Origin: CAYFZR01 sp046760505 [NCBI: Candidatus Hydrothermarchaeota archaeon]
GTDB lineage: Archaea > CAYFZR01
DNA: 64,000 bases
Direction of reading: 5' to 3'
NCBI GenBank assembly: GCA_046760505.1
Contig: JBHIEG010000009.1
Location: 8,021-72,020, forward strand
The notes under the pieces are model-generated. The model ran no database searches, was not told the origin of the DNA, and saw only the letters and a program-made list of their open reading frames with translations. Below are positions 42,839 to 50,349 of this stretch, piece by piece (within the stretch, counting starts at the first letter, position 1; every line of letters starts with the position of its first letter). The translations under genes were made by a program, and so were the position numbers.

Positions 42839-43426
42839 TCACCCCGGAAAACTAATGGATTGATGAGACTCTTTTAGCCAATATATGAGATCGTAAAGTC
42901 CTACAAGGGGCAAATCCCCAACGATCACATCTTGTGTGAGTCCTCTAGCCTCTGCACATCTGGCGCATACTTTAATGTTGACTCCTTTTTCTATCATCTT
43001 CTTGAAGTGTTCTTCGATGTTTGGAAAATTCTTTGGGTTTTGTTTTTTGTGGGGAGCCCATACACCATCTATGTAAAGATAGAGATTTACATTGTACCCT
43101 TTCTCCCTGGCTTTTAGGGCGAGATTTAGAGCCACATCTGTATATTCAGATATGTAAGGACCTCTATTTAGCACTACTGTTAAAGTTTTCGCTTTTTTCT
43201 TTAAATAGATCTTTATCGCTTCTTCCGATTTTTCAATTCCTAAAACTTCATGTTTTTGATCTTTCGCCCATTCAGATATGTTATCAGGTGCATCTGGGTC
43301 TGTAGTGATTATTTCTAAAATATCTCCATGATTTAGTTTTTCTATCTCGGTTTTTGTAATAACTAGAGGATAGGGACACTTCTTTCCTCTAACGTCTATC
43401 GAACGAGTAGGTTTTATTTCATCCAT
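42839..43426 (-). CDS. TusA-DsrE fusion protein
   Basis: 195 residues. N-terminal TusA domain (SIDVRGKKCPYPLVITKTEIEKL, CPYP) is joined to a DsrE domain from about residue 80 (LTVVLNRGPYISEYTDVALNLALKAREKGYNVNLYLYIDGVWAP) that ends with INIKVCARCAEARGLT-type NIKVCARCAEARG, two Cys near the active position. The fusion directly supports persulfide passage between TusA and DsrE. ATG 43426 has AGGTGA five bases upstream, better than GTG 43435. Confidence 0.87.
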   Translation of the reverse strand: MDEIKPTRSIDVRGKKCPYPLVITKTEIEKLNHGDILEIITTDPDAPDNISEWAKDQKHEVLGIEKSEEAIKIYLKKKAKTLTVVLNRGPYISEYTDVALNLALKAREKGYNVNLYLYIDGVWAPHKKQNPKNFPNIEEHFKKMIEKGVNIKVCARCAEARGLTQDVIVGDLPLVGLYDLIYWLKESHQSISFPG

Positions 43427-43435
43427 ATTCTTCAC

Positions 43436-44308
43436 CTAAAAGAGCAAAACCCTATCCCATTGCTCCATAATCAAATCAACTAGATCATCGTAGGGTCTTT
43501 CCGTAATTTTTATGTTCTCCATTAGCATTTCTTTAATTAAACCATTGGCTTTGAGATGTGGATCACTTGCTGTGATCTCTCCTCCTTTTTCCAGAAAGGT
43601 TTTAAGCAGAGGCTCAATCTGTGATCCCTTCTTTGCAGTCCAGACGCCATCACTTAGAAGAAAAATTTCTGCTCCATTTTCCTCTTTGAGTAAGTCAACC
43701 GCTAACATCAAAGCATTTTCTATATTCTCGTTATTAAAAGGAGGTTTTGTAATTATTATCCCAATTTTGTTCTTCTTCTTACCCAAAATCTCATCTATAA
43801 TCTCTATAACTTCCTCCGGAGATAAAACTCCTTCTATTGCTTTTCCATTGAAAATGGAAGTGGGTGCTTTGATTATTCCTCTCTTCTCAGCCTCAGGAGA
43901 TGGAAAAGAGAGTAACTTTACCGTGATGTTTTCTTTTTTATCGTAAATAGCCTCAAAAATGTTCTTAGTTAGTGTTTGGCATCTCTTTCCTGGAGGTACA
44001 TTTCTAAAGATCTCTATCAATATTCCTTTTTCTTCCAAGGCTTTTCTAACTTCCATTGCATGTTTTATTTTTTCTATGAGTTCTTCCTCGCTCGGTACGC
44101 CAACTATAACCAGTTTATTATCTATTGCTATGGATGGAGTTCGAGTGACACCATATCTTGCTGCTTTTATTTTTCCTTCTTCTTCGTCGGTGCTTATTTC
44201 CACGTATTCTACCTCTGGCATCTCACCTACTACTTTTTCTATGATTTCTTTTGCGTATGGACAATCGCGACATTTTGAGGCTGTGAACAACTCTAATAGA
44301 ACTTTCAT
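43436..44308 (-). CDS. Double thioredoxin-like plus DsrE fusion protein
   Basis: 290 residues. First redoxin domain (MKVLLELFTASKCRDCPYAK, CxxC) closely resembles the protein at 19807-20466, including TPSIAIDNKLVIVGVPS. A second redoxin-like unit follows (about 95-185; KGILIEIFRNVPPGKRCQTL, then IIKAPTSIFNGKAIEGVL) that has lost the CxxC. The last ~100 residues are a DsrE-like domain (KIGIIITKPPFNNENIENALMLAV ... FLLSDGVWTAKKG) lacking the usual Cys. It could reduce or receive persulfide on one chain. ATG 44308 has GGAG six bases upstream. First gene of the leftward operon. Confidence 0.82.
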   Translation of the reverse strand: MKVLLELFTASKCRDCPYAKEIIEKVVGEMPEVEYVEISTDEEEGKIKAARYGVTRTPSIAIDNKLVIVGVPSEEELIEKIKHAMEVRKALEEKGILIEIFRNVPPGKRCQTLTKNIFEAIYDKKENITVKLLSFPSPEAEKRGIIKAPTSIFNGKAIEGVLSPEEVIEIIDEILGKKKNKIGIIITKPPFNNENIENALMLAVDLLKEENGAEIFLLSDGVWTAKKGSQIEPLLKTFLEKGGEITASDPHLKANGLIKEMLMENIKITERPYDDLVDLIMEQWDRVLLF

Positions 44309-44373
44309 TTGTATCTCCATGGAAGCTGCTATTTTTCTATAATTTTACCTTATGAATCATATGCAAGCAACTA

Positions 44374-44403
44374 TAAATATTTTACCACCAATAAGTGGTG
44401 TTA
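44374..44403 (-). promoter_or_regulatory. Operator-promoter copy A (leftward sulfur operon)
   Basis: TACCACCAATAAGTGGT-type dyad (ACCAC-N6-GTGGT) fused to a minus-strand TATA box, AATATTTATAG. Its reverse complement matches copy B (44461-44490) at 26 of 30 positions, including the TATA box, so both divergent promoters carry the same operator at the same distance. Confidence 0.75.
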
Positions 44404-44460
44404 CTTTGAAATAAATAAATCCTAGAGATAGAGTGTAATAAGTCCAATAAATCTAAAATT

Positions 44461-44490
44461 TAACACCACTTTCCAGTGGTAAAATATTTA
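44461..44490 (+). promoter_or_regulatory. Operator-promoter copy B (rightward TrmB/sulfur operon)
   Basis: AACACCACTTTCCAGTGGTA dyad (ACCAC-N5/6-GTGGT) followed by AAAATATTTATATAA, the TATA box of the TrmB gene. Inverted copy of 44374-44403. The encoded TrmB regulator is the obvious candidate binder, giving coordinated control of both halves of the sulfur island. Confidence 0.75.
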
Positions 44491-44550
44491 TATAATTAGT
44501 AGGAGAATAGTACAAGCCTAGAGAAAGGTTAACAATCAACCGGTGGGAAA

Positions 44551-45294
44551 ATGGATATTGAAGAATCGTTAGTCCAGTTAGGTCTAAACAGATATGAGGT
44601 CAAGACCTATCTTGCAATACTAAAAAGTTCGGAGATATCTGCACCTTCAATAAGCAATATTTCTGGAGTTCCGTTTTCAAGGATATATGATACTCTTTCG
44701 AGTTTAGAAAGAATAGGTCTGGTAGAATGTAAGTTGCAAAGACCTAAACTCTATCGCGCAAGCGATCCAAGCATTGCCATTGAAAATTTACTCAAAAATT
44801 TGGAGAAGAAGCAGAAAAAAGAATTGGAATATAAGAGCCGAATTGCAAAGAAGATTCTTCCATCTTTGGTAGAAATTTACAACGAAAAATCTGAGGCGGA
44901 TGAAACAATATGGACGATTCGAGGAAATGAAAATGTTATGAAAAAGATTGATGAGATAGTTCCAAAGACAAGAGAAATTCTTAGAATTGCAGGAAAAAAA
45001 CCATTTTTCATGTTAGAATGTGGTGAGGTGGTTGAAAAGGCGGCTCTTAAGGGAGTCAAGATTAAGGCCATTGGAGAGTTCAATCCTGAGTGCATCGAAC
45101 TCCTTAATCGCATTCATGCTAAATACAAAGAGTTTCAATTCATGTATCAGTATCTCTTAATAGGAGATGAGAAGTTTGTACTTATCGTTGTCCACGATCA
45201 AAGTGGAATTCCTCTTGGAATATATAGTGAAAACGCTGATTTTGTCAAAGCAAATTTAGAACTGTTTGAGCGCATGTGGAAGGAGATAGAATAA
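44551..45294 (+). CDS. TrmB-family regulator of the sulfur island
   Basis: 247 residues. N-terminal TrmB winged helix (LGLNRYEVKTYLAILKSSEISAPSISNISGVPFSRIYDTLSSLERIGLV), a coiled coil (about 85-105) and a C-terminal sensor (TIWTIRGNENVMKKI ... LIVVHDQSGIPLGIYS) of the shortened TrmB type. A Cys in FMLECGEVVEK and another in FNPECIELL could make it thiol-responsive, which is speculation. It lies directly behind operator copy B. Confidence 0.87.
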   Translation: MDIEESLVQLGLNRYEVKTYLAILKSSEISAPSISNISGVPFSRIYDTLSSLERIGLVECKLQRPKLYRASDPSIAIENLLKNLEKKQKKELEYKSRIAKKILPSLVEIYNEKSEADETIWTIRGNENVMKKIDEIVPKTREILRIAGKKPFFMLECGEVVEKAALKGVKIKAIGEFNPECIELLNRIHAKYKEFQFMYQYLLIGDEKFVLIVVHDQSGIPLGIYSENADFVKANLELFERMWKEIE

Positions 45295-45384
45295 CATTGG
45301 CACACCTTTTTTAGGCTAAATCATACGAAAGTGATGGAAAGAAAAACTTTTTTCGTTATTTAACAAAATAATAGATGATTAGAT

Positions 45385-45465
45385 ATGATTGGAGAAGAAG
45401 TTGAAAAAACTGTTAGGGTTAGACTAAGGACTGTCGCCAATATCGATAAGGGGAATTTTCTATGA
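45385..45465 (+). CDS. Possible 26-residue leader ORF
   Basis: ATG 45385 to TGA 45465, peptide MIGEEVEKTVRVRLRTVANI plus DKGNFL. Its stop overlaps the ATG of the following fusion gene (ATGA), as true coupled genes do here. It has no clear SD of its own and no Cys, so it may be chance or a coupling leader. Confidence 0.3.
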   Translation: MIGEEVEKTVRVRLRTVANIDKGNFL

Positions 45466-47306
45466 ATGTTAAGGTCTATAGTTTATCCACTTGTCCTTAT
45501 TGTAGATTAGTAGAGAGTTTTTTGAACACTCATGGAGTAAAATATGAGAGAATAATGATAGACGAACTCAAGGGAGAGGAACAGAAAAAGGCAATCGCAG
45601 AGGCCTATCGTTTAAGCGGTCAGAGAAGCTTTCCTGTTACTCGTATAAACGAGAAAACAATTATCGGCTTCGACGAGTCAATGTTAACGAAGGCTTTAGG
45701 CCTTAAGGAAAAGGAAGTTGACCTATCAACACGAATAGATGAGGAAAAAAAGACAGATATCCAGCAATACTATGATCTCATAAGAAAAGATGCTGAGAAA
45801 ACCGGATACATCTTAAATCCAAATAGAGAATTTGTAGACATGATATTGTTGGGCCTTCTAGAAAATAGAGAACGCTATGGCTATGCCACCTGCCCCTGTA
45901 GATTGGCTAGCGGAAAAATAGAAGAGGACAATGAGATAATCTGTCCATGCACAAACAGAGATCTTTATCTCCAAAGATATGATCGTTGTCTCTGCGGACT
46001 TTATGTCACCGAGAATTACAACCCGTATGATCCCACGAGCCCTTTTTGCCTCGCAGAGTATCATGAAGAAATGCTAGAACACGATGTTTCTACTCCAACT
46101 TACGTTAAGGTATTTGGTTACTCTATGATGGGCGTTAACGAAGAAAGCATCAAAAATAACTTCAAACAGGTGGTAAGTTCATGTGAATTAAACCCGGAAT
46201 ATATAAGATGGAGAGAGAAGGATGCTTTAATTTCTAAAATCTTTGAAGATAGATACCGAGTAACTTTAAAAATGAATATCTCCAGAGATTTTTATACCTA
46301 TCAGGTGTGGGCAATCTCAGTGAAAGAATCGCCATCTGAAATATTCAATTTAATAGATCTCTTTGCCTCACTGGATTTCTCTTGGAATCACAATCAATTA
46401 TTTGCTTTAGATATCCTTTTGAATGAGAAGGATTTTTTCGATGAAAACCTAGATGATCTCCTACCAAAATCAGATAGGGTTGGAAGCAAACTCCGTGACG
46501 GTATTTGGATAATGACCAGCGACCAAGAAAAGAGGATAGGAAGGGAAAGATATATCGTCACTCCCATTCGAGGAGATATCGTTGAGGATATAATAACCAT
46601 AGAATCCAGTTATCACCTCTTAAATCTAGAGAAGCAAAAATATACTCTGATATCCGATCGTTTGAGTCGAATCGAGGATGAAACAGTATCTAAATTGGGA
46701 TCTATAAGCATAAGCCTACCCAAAGCAAGCCACGAACTCCTAAAGGACTGGATGCATGAAATTAGCAACAGTTTCTCTGAGATAGCAGGCATTACTGAGG
46801 AGGTGAACCACCACTATCTCGATGCAACATCACATAGAGATAGCTTAAAATCGATATTCGAAGAGTGGAATGAAAGTACCATAGACAATCTTCCATTGAT
46901 CTCATCTTCCATTCTAAGCAAGGTTAGGGATATCGAGAGAGATTACGAAAGACTGTACAATAGAATAGATGGCATACGCAAGGAAATGGAAGACACTATC
47001 AATATTTTAAGAACAAAAATAGATTTGATTCAACAGAAACAGAGTTTTGACCTCCAGAAAAGTATGCATGTTACTACACAGACACAACTGGATCTACAGA
47101 AAGCGGTCAAAGGAGTGTATGTATTTTTAGTGGCATTTTATTTCACTGAACTTGCAAGAATAGTTTTCGAGGCAATGGAAGCGAGAGGAATAATTCATAT
47201 TGCACCCTCCATACCAACTGCCTTGTTCATTCCGGTGGCGCTTTTTTTGGGATGGTTACTATCGATGAAGACAGAAAAATTGATCAGAAGGAAAAGGGAG
47301 CATTGA
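45462..47306 (+). CDS. Glutaredoxin / ferredoxin:thioredoxin reductase-like / membrane-anchored fusion
   Basis: 614 residues, three parts. 1-80: glutaredoxin with CPYC (11-14) and FPVTRINEKTIIGF. 100-200: ferredoxin:thioredoxin reductase catalytic-chain-like domain with CPC (144-146), CPC (161-163) and CLC (176-178); plant FTR has CPC-X16-CPC-X8-CHC, so spacing differs (X14, X12) and the His is Leu, but the [4Fe-4S]/redox-disulfide set is complete. 220-545: a DUF3422-like region with long coiled coils, ending in two membrane helices (about 547-569 and 578-601). Inferred role: electrons from ferredoxin pass via FTR to the glutaredoxin and then to thiols or persulfides at the membrane. Ferredoxin gene follows. 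I know no standard protein with this architecture. Confidence 0.8.
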   Translation: MNVKVYSLSTCPYCRLVESFLNTHGVKYERIMIDELKGEEQKKAIAEAYRLSGQRSFPVTRINEKTIIGFDESMLTKALGLKEKEVDLSTRIDEEKKTDIQQYYDLIRKDAEKTGYILNPNREFVDMILLGLLENRERYGYATCPCRLASGKIEEDNEIICPCTNRDLYLQRYDRCLCGLYVTENYNPYDPTSPFCLAEYHEEMLEHDVSTPTYVKVFGYSMMGVNEESIKNNFKQVVSSCELNPEYIRWREKDALISKIFEDRYRVTLKMNISRDFYTYQVWAISVKESPSEIFNLIDLFASLDFSWNHNQLFALDILLNEKDFFDENLDDLLPKSDRVGSKLRDGIWIMTSDQEKRIGRERYIVTPIRGDIVEDIITIESSYHLLNLEKQKYTLISDRLSRIEDETVSKLGSISISLPKASHELLKDWMHEISNSFSEIAGITEEVNHHYLDATSHRDSLKSIFEEWNESTIDNLPLISSSILSKVRDIERDYERLYNRIDGIRKEMEDTINILRTKIDLIQQKQSFDLQKSMHVTTQTQLDLQKAVKGVYVFLVAFYFTELARIVFEAMEARGIIHIAPSIPTALFIPVALFLGWLLSMKTEKLIRRKREH

Positions 47307-47377
47307 AAATGTTAGGCGCCATCTTTATATAGGTGTAAAAATTCTCCCCAATTATACAAAAAATTCGAGGTGATTGC

Positions 47378-47557
47378 ATGCCTCCAGTTGTAGATCATGA
47401 AAAATGCGATGGCGATGGAATTTGCGTGGATGTATGTCCAACTGAAGTATTTGAACTTGAAGAAGGAAAATCCATTGTTGCACGTCCAGAAGAATGTATA
47501 GAATGCGAAGTGTGCGTTGATGAATGCCCTCAAGGAGCGATAACCTTAGAAGAATGA
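47378..47557 (+). CDS. Two-cluster ferredoxin with Asp-ligated first cluster
   Basis: 59 residues. First site CDGDGICVDVCP lacks the second Cys and has Asp13, the same CxxDxxC arrangement as Pyrococcus furiosus ferredoxin; second site CIECEVCVDECP is complete. GAGGTGATTGC precedes ATG, and CTTTATATAGG at 47321-47331 is its TATA box. It is placed to reduce the FTR-like fusion upstream. Confidence 0.88.
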   Translation: MPPVVDHEKCDGDGICVDVCPTEVFELEEGKSIVARPEECIECEVCVDECPQGAITLEE

Positions 47558-47766
47558 AATTTGAAGGGATAATAAGCACAATAACCTGTTCGATGGACAG
47601 TTTTTAATTACTACTCATCCTTCCTTTCCTTAATGGATTCAGAAAATTACCTTTTTCACAAAAACCTAACATATCAGTTAGTGCTAGTGTTACGTAAGGT
47701 TAAGACAAAAAACTTTTAAAACATCTACGCAAACTATTTTCGAACAAATTTCCGAGAGAAAAGATA

Positions 47767-48009
47767 ATGAAAAGAAATTTAAAGCCAGATAGATCAATAG
47801 ATCTAATTGGATTATACTGTCCAGTTCCAATTCTTAAGACAAGGGAAGCATTAGATGAGATGAAGGTAGGGGAAATCCTAGAGGTTCTCGCCGATGACCC
47901 GGCTGCAGAAGAGGACTTAATTCGTTTCGCAAAAAGAACAGGACAAGAACTTCTTGAAATAAAAAAGGAAGATGAGATCATTCGTTTCCTCTTCAAGAAA
48001 GCAAAATAG
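47767..48009 (+). CDS. TusA-family sulfur carrier
   Basis: 80 residues with SIDLIGLYCPVPILKTREAL (CPVP, Cys18) and KVGEILEVLADDPAAEEDL. Second stand-alone TusA in the island. A TATA-like AACTTTTAAAAC (47711-47722) lies upstream in an otherwise empty 209-bp gap that also holds an imperfect AACCTAAC/GTAAGGTT dyad, so a separate transcript for the tusA-dsrE-iscSU set is likely. Confidence 0.9.
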   Translation: MKRNLKPDRSIDLIGLYCPVPILKTREALDEMKVGEILEVLADDPAAEEDLIRFAKRTGQELLEIKKEDEIIRFLFKKAK

Positions 48010-48030
48010 AATAAAAAGGAGTTGTTATTC

Positions 48031-48402
48031 ATGCCTGAACATAGAAAGAAAATAATGTATGTACAAACAAGTGGAGTAAATACTCCAGAAAGACTATATT
48101 CTCCATTTATACTGGCACAAACAGCCAAAACAATGGATATCGATGCCATTATTTATTTCCTAGGTATGGGAGTTACCGTTCTTAAGAAAGGAGAGGCTGA
48201 AAAAATAAAACTTGGCAGTTTTCCCAGTCTTAAAGAGGTGATAGACCAAACCATCAAAATGGGTATTGAGTTCTATGTATGTGAACAGAGTACTCAGCTT
48301 TTGAACATGGAGAGAGGAGATTTTATAGAGGGGACTAAGATAGTCGGAGCAGCCACCTTGAATGATCTTGTGTTGGAAGTAGATGGAGTAATGTGGTTTT
48401 AG
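48031..48402 (+). CDS. DsrE-family sulfur-relay protein
   Basis: 123 residues: KKIMYVQTSGVNTPERLYSPFILAQTAKTMDIDAIIYFLGMGVTVL and IEFYVCEQSTQLLNME, with Cys at the conserved persulfide position. ATG 48031 follows GGAG by nine bases. Between TusA and IscS, it probably passes sulfur from one to the other. Confidence 0.87.
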   Translation: MPEHRKKIMYVQTSGVNTPERLYSPFILAQTAKTMDIDAIIYFLGMGVTVLKKGEAEKIKLGSFPSLKEVIDQTIKMGIEFYVCEQSTQLLNMERGDFIEGTKIVGAATLNDLVLEVDGVMWF

Positions 48403-48416
48403 AGGGAAATGGAAAA

Positions 48417-49577
48417 ATGAAAAAAGTATACATGGACTATGCTGCATCTTCTCCAACGGATCCGCGTGTTATTGAAGCAATGATTCCGTACTACATCGAG
48501 AAGTATGGAAATCCATCATCAATATACTCATTTGCCCATGAAGACAAATTAGCGGTAGAAGAATCTAGAAAAAAGGTGGCAGAACTCATTGGAGCTAGAG
48601 ACGATGAGATTATCTTTACTTCAGGCGCAACTGAGAGTATTAACTTGGCTTTAAAGGGAGTAGCCTACAGAAATAAAGAGAAAGGAAACCATATCATTAC
48701 CTCAAAAATAGAGCATATTTCAGTTCTGAACACATGCAAGTATTTGCAGAGAGAAGGCTTCAAGGTCTCGTATATCCCGGTAGACGAATATGGAACGGTT
48801 GATGTGGAGAAGTTAAAGGAGGAGATATCAGATAAAACCATACTCATTTCTATCATGTATGCTAACAACGAGATAGGGACAATACAACCAATTAGGGAGA
48901 TAGGAGAGATAGCCAGTGACAAGGGAATTTATTTCCATGTTGACTCGGTTTCTTCCTTGGGGAAGGTACCAATAGATGTTGTAAGAGAGAATATAGATTT
49001 GTTATCGATGTCATCGAACGATATCTACGGTCCTAAAGGTAAAGGAGCCTTGTATATTAAAAAAGGAACTAAAATAGTTCCCATTTTACATGGGGGTGGA
49101 CAGGAACACGGTTTGAGATCCGGTACCGAAGACGTTCCAGGCATTGTTGGTATGGGTAAGGCTGCTGAAATTATGAAAGAAGAGATGGAAGAGGAGAGTA
49201 AAAGGCTGAAAAAATTGAGAGATATGATAATTAAAGGCGCCACTGAGAGCATAGACCATTGCTATCTAAATGGTCATCCAACAAATAGACTTCCAAACAA
49301 TGTAAATCTTAGGTTTAACTACATAGAAGGAGAGTCTTTAATTCTGAGCCTCGATATGTATGGAATTTATGCTTCTACAGGCTCTGCATGTACTTCGAAG
49401 ACTTTAGAGCCTTCTCACGTTCTTATTGGAATAGGATTGTCACATGAACTGGCACATGGATCGCTACAACTCACGCTTGGAAAATCGAATGATGAAGGGG
49501 ATGTCAAATATTTTTTAGAAGTTCTGCCAGAAGTAGTGAGCAAGTTAAGAGAACTGTCTCCATTAACACCGAGGTGA
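48417..49577 (+). CDS. iscS: IscS/NifS-type cysteine desulfurase homologue with Asp at the PLP-lysine position
   Basis: 386 residues. Family motifs are YMDYAASSPTDP, FTSGATESINLALK, HVDSVSS, HGGGQEHGLRSGTEDVPG and the mobile loop STGSACTSKTLEPSHVL with Cys325. However the PLP Schiff-base lysine (SxHKxxGPKG) is replaced: SMSSNDIYGPKGKGALYI has Asn201-Asp202. The same substitution (Asp199) is known in Archaeoglobus fulgidus IscS, which cannot act as a normal desulfurase but still binds IscU and cluster. Probably an assembly scaffold that uses external sulfide or TusA/DsrE persulfide. Linked to iscU by 4 bp. Confidence 0.9.
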   Translation: MKKVYMDYAASSPTDPRVIEAMIPYYIEKYGNPSSIYSFAHEDKLAVEESRKKVAELIGARDDEIIFTSGATESINLALKGVAYRNKEKGNHIITSKIEHISVLNTCKYLQREGFKVSYIPVDEYGTVDVEKLKEEISDKTILISIMYANNEIGTIQPIREIGEIASDKGIYFHVDSVSSLGKVPIDVVRENIDLLSMSSNDIYGPKGKGALYIKKGTKIVPILHGGGQEHGLRSGTEDVPGIVGMGKAAEIMKEEMEEESKRLKKLRDMIIKGATESIDHCYLNGHPTNRLPNNVNLRFNYIEGESLILSLDMYGIYASTGSACTSKTLEPSHVLIGIGLSHELAHGSLQLTLGKSNDEGDVKYFLEVLPEVVSKLRELSPLTPR

Positions 49578-49581
49578 TTTA

Positions 49582-49959
49582 ATGTATAGCGAAAAAGTGA
49601 TGGAACACTTCAGAAATCCTCGAAACGTAGGAGTAATTCCAGACGCGGATGGAGTAGGAACAGTGGGAAATCCCGTTTGTGGAGATCTCATGAGCGTCTA
49701 CATAAAAGTAGAGAATAATATTCTAAAAGACGTTAAATTCCAGACTTTTGGATGCGGCGCAGCAATAGCCACAAGCAGCATGATTACCGAATTAGCAAAA
49801 GGAAAAACCATAGATGAGGCGCTAAAAATCACAAAAAAAGATGTTGCAGAAGCTTTAGAAGGTTTACCCCCAGTAAAAATGCATTGTTCTAATCTTGCTG
49901 CAGATGCATTGCATGCTGCAATAGAAGATTATAAGAAGAAAAGATCTCAGGAGAGTTGA
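49582..49959 (+). CDS. iscU: Fe-S cluster scaffold IscU
   Basis: 125 residues. Cluster ligands Cys33 (NPVCGDLM, with Asp35), Cys58 (TFGCGAAIATSSM) and Cys102 (VKMHCSNLA) are all present, as is the N-terminal YSEKVMEHFRNPRNVG. Builds [2Fe-2S]/[4Fe-4S] clusters on the scaffold. The IscU LPPVK motif, recognised by Hsc-type chaperones, is also visible (GLPPVKM). Confidence 0.94.
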   Translation: MYSEKVMEHFRNPRNVGVIPDADGVGTVGNPVCGDLMSVYIKVENNILKDVKFQTFGCGAAIATSSMITELAKGKTIDEALKITKKDVAEALEGLPPVKMHCSNLAADALHAAIEDYKKKRSQES

Positions 49960-49963
49960 TAAG

Positions 49964-50113
49964 GTGGCTTGTGAATTTTGTAGTAAGGAAATCCTTCCAG
50001 AAGATTGTCTCTTCGCCCTACATAAGAAGATTATAGATGATAAGGAATACGTTTTTTGCTGCTCAATTTGTCTTGAAGCCTTTGAAAAGAAAGAAAAAGG
50101 GGTGAAAGAATGA
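49964..50113 (+). CDS. Small Cys-rich protein between iscU and nfu
   Basis: 49 residues, GTG start in AAGGTGG, stop overlapping the nfu ATG (ATGA). Cysteines at 3, 6, 15, 32, 33 and 36 (MACEFCSKEI, YVFCCSICLEAF) form two CxxC-like pairs, as in TRASH/zinc-ribbon metal-binding peptides. Its tight coupling to iscU and nfu suggests an Fe or cluster handling role. I do not recognise a named family. Confidence 0.6.
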   Translation: MACEFCSKEILPEDCLFALHKKIIDDKEYVFCCSICLEAFEKKEKGVKE

Positions 50114-50340
50114 AAGAAGAAGTAGAAAAAGTAATCAATGAATACATCAGACCAAGCCTCAAAGCAGACGGAGGAGACATAGAATTAGTCGATATAGACG
50201 AGAAAAACGATATCGTAAAGGTAAGATTGGTTGGAGCCTGTGCTGGCTGTCCAATGTCTCAATTTACTGCTCTTAATGTGGTAGAGAGTACACTGAAAAG
50301 GTTTGTTAAGGATACTATAATAGTGGAGACCGTTATTTAG
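50110..50340 (+). CDS. NifU C-terminal domain / Nfu-type Fe-S carrier
   Basis: 76 residues: VEKVINEYIRPSLKADGGDIELVDI and GACAGCPMSQFTALNVVE, with the CxxC that bridges a [4Fe-4S] cluster between two subunits. Delivers clusters from IscU to target proteins. Last gene of the rightward island. Confidence 0.92.
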   Translation: MKEEVEKVINEYIRPSLKADGGDIELVDIDEKNDIVKVRLVGACAGCPMSQFTALNVVESTLKRFVKDTIIVETVI

Positions 50341-50349
50341 CAAATATAT

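Noticed and set aside
41737-44308. Dsr (dissimilatory sulfite reductase) operon
   Set aside because: Only DsrE/TusA-type relay proteins are present; no dsrAB, dsrC, dsrMK or apr genes were found in the window.
48417-49577. IscS as a decaying pseudogene because of the missing lysine
   Set aside because: The rest of the protein, including the mobile-loop Cys, is intact, the operon is tight, and the same substitution is known in Archaeoglobus IscS.
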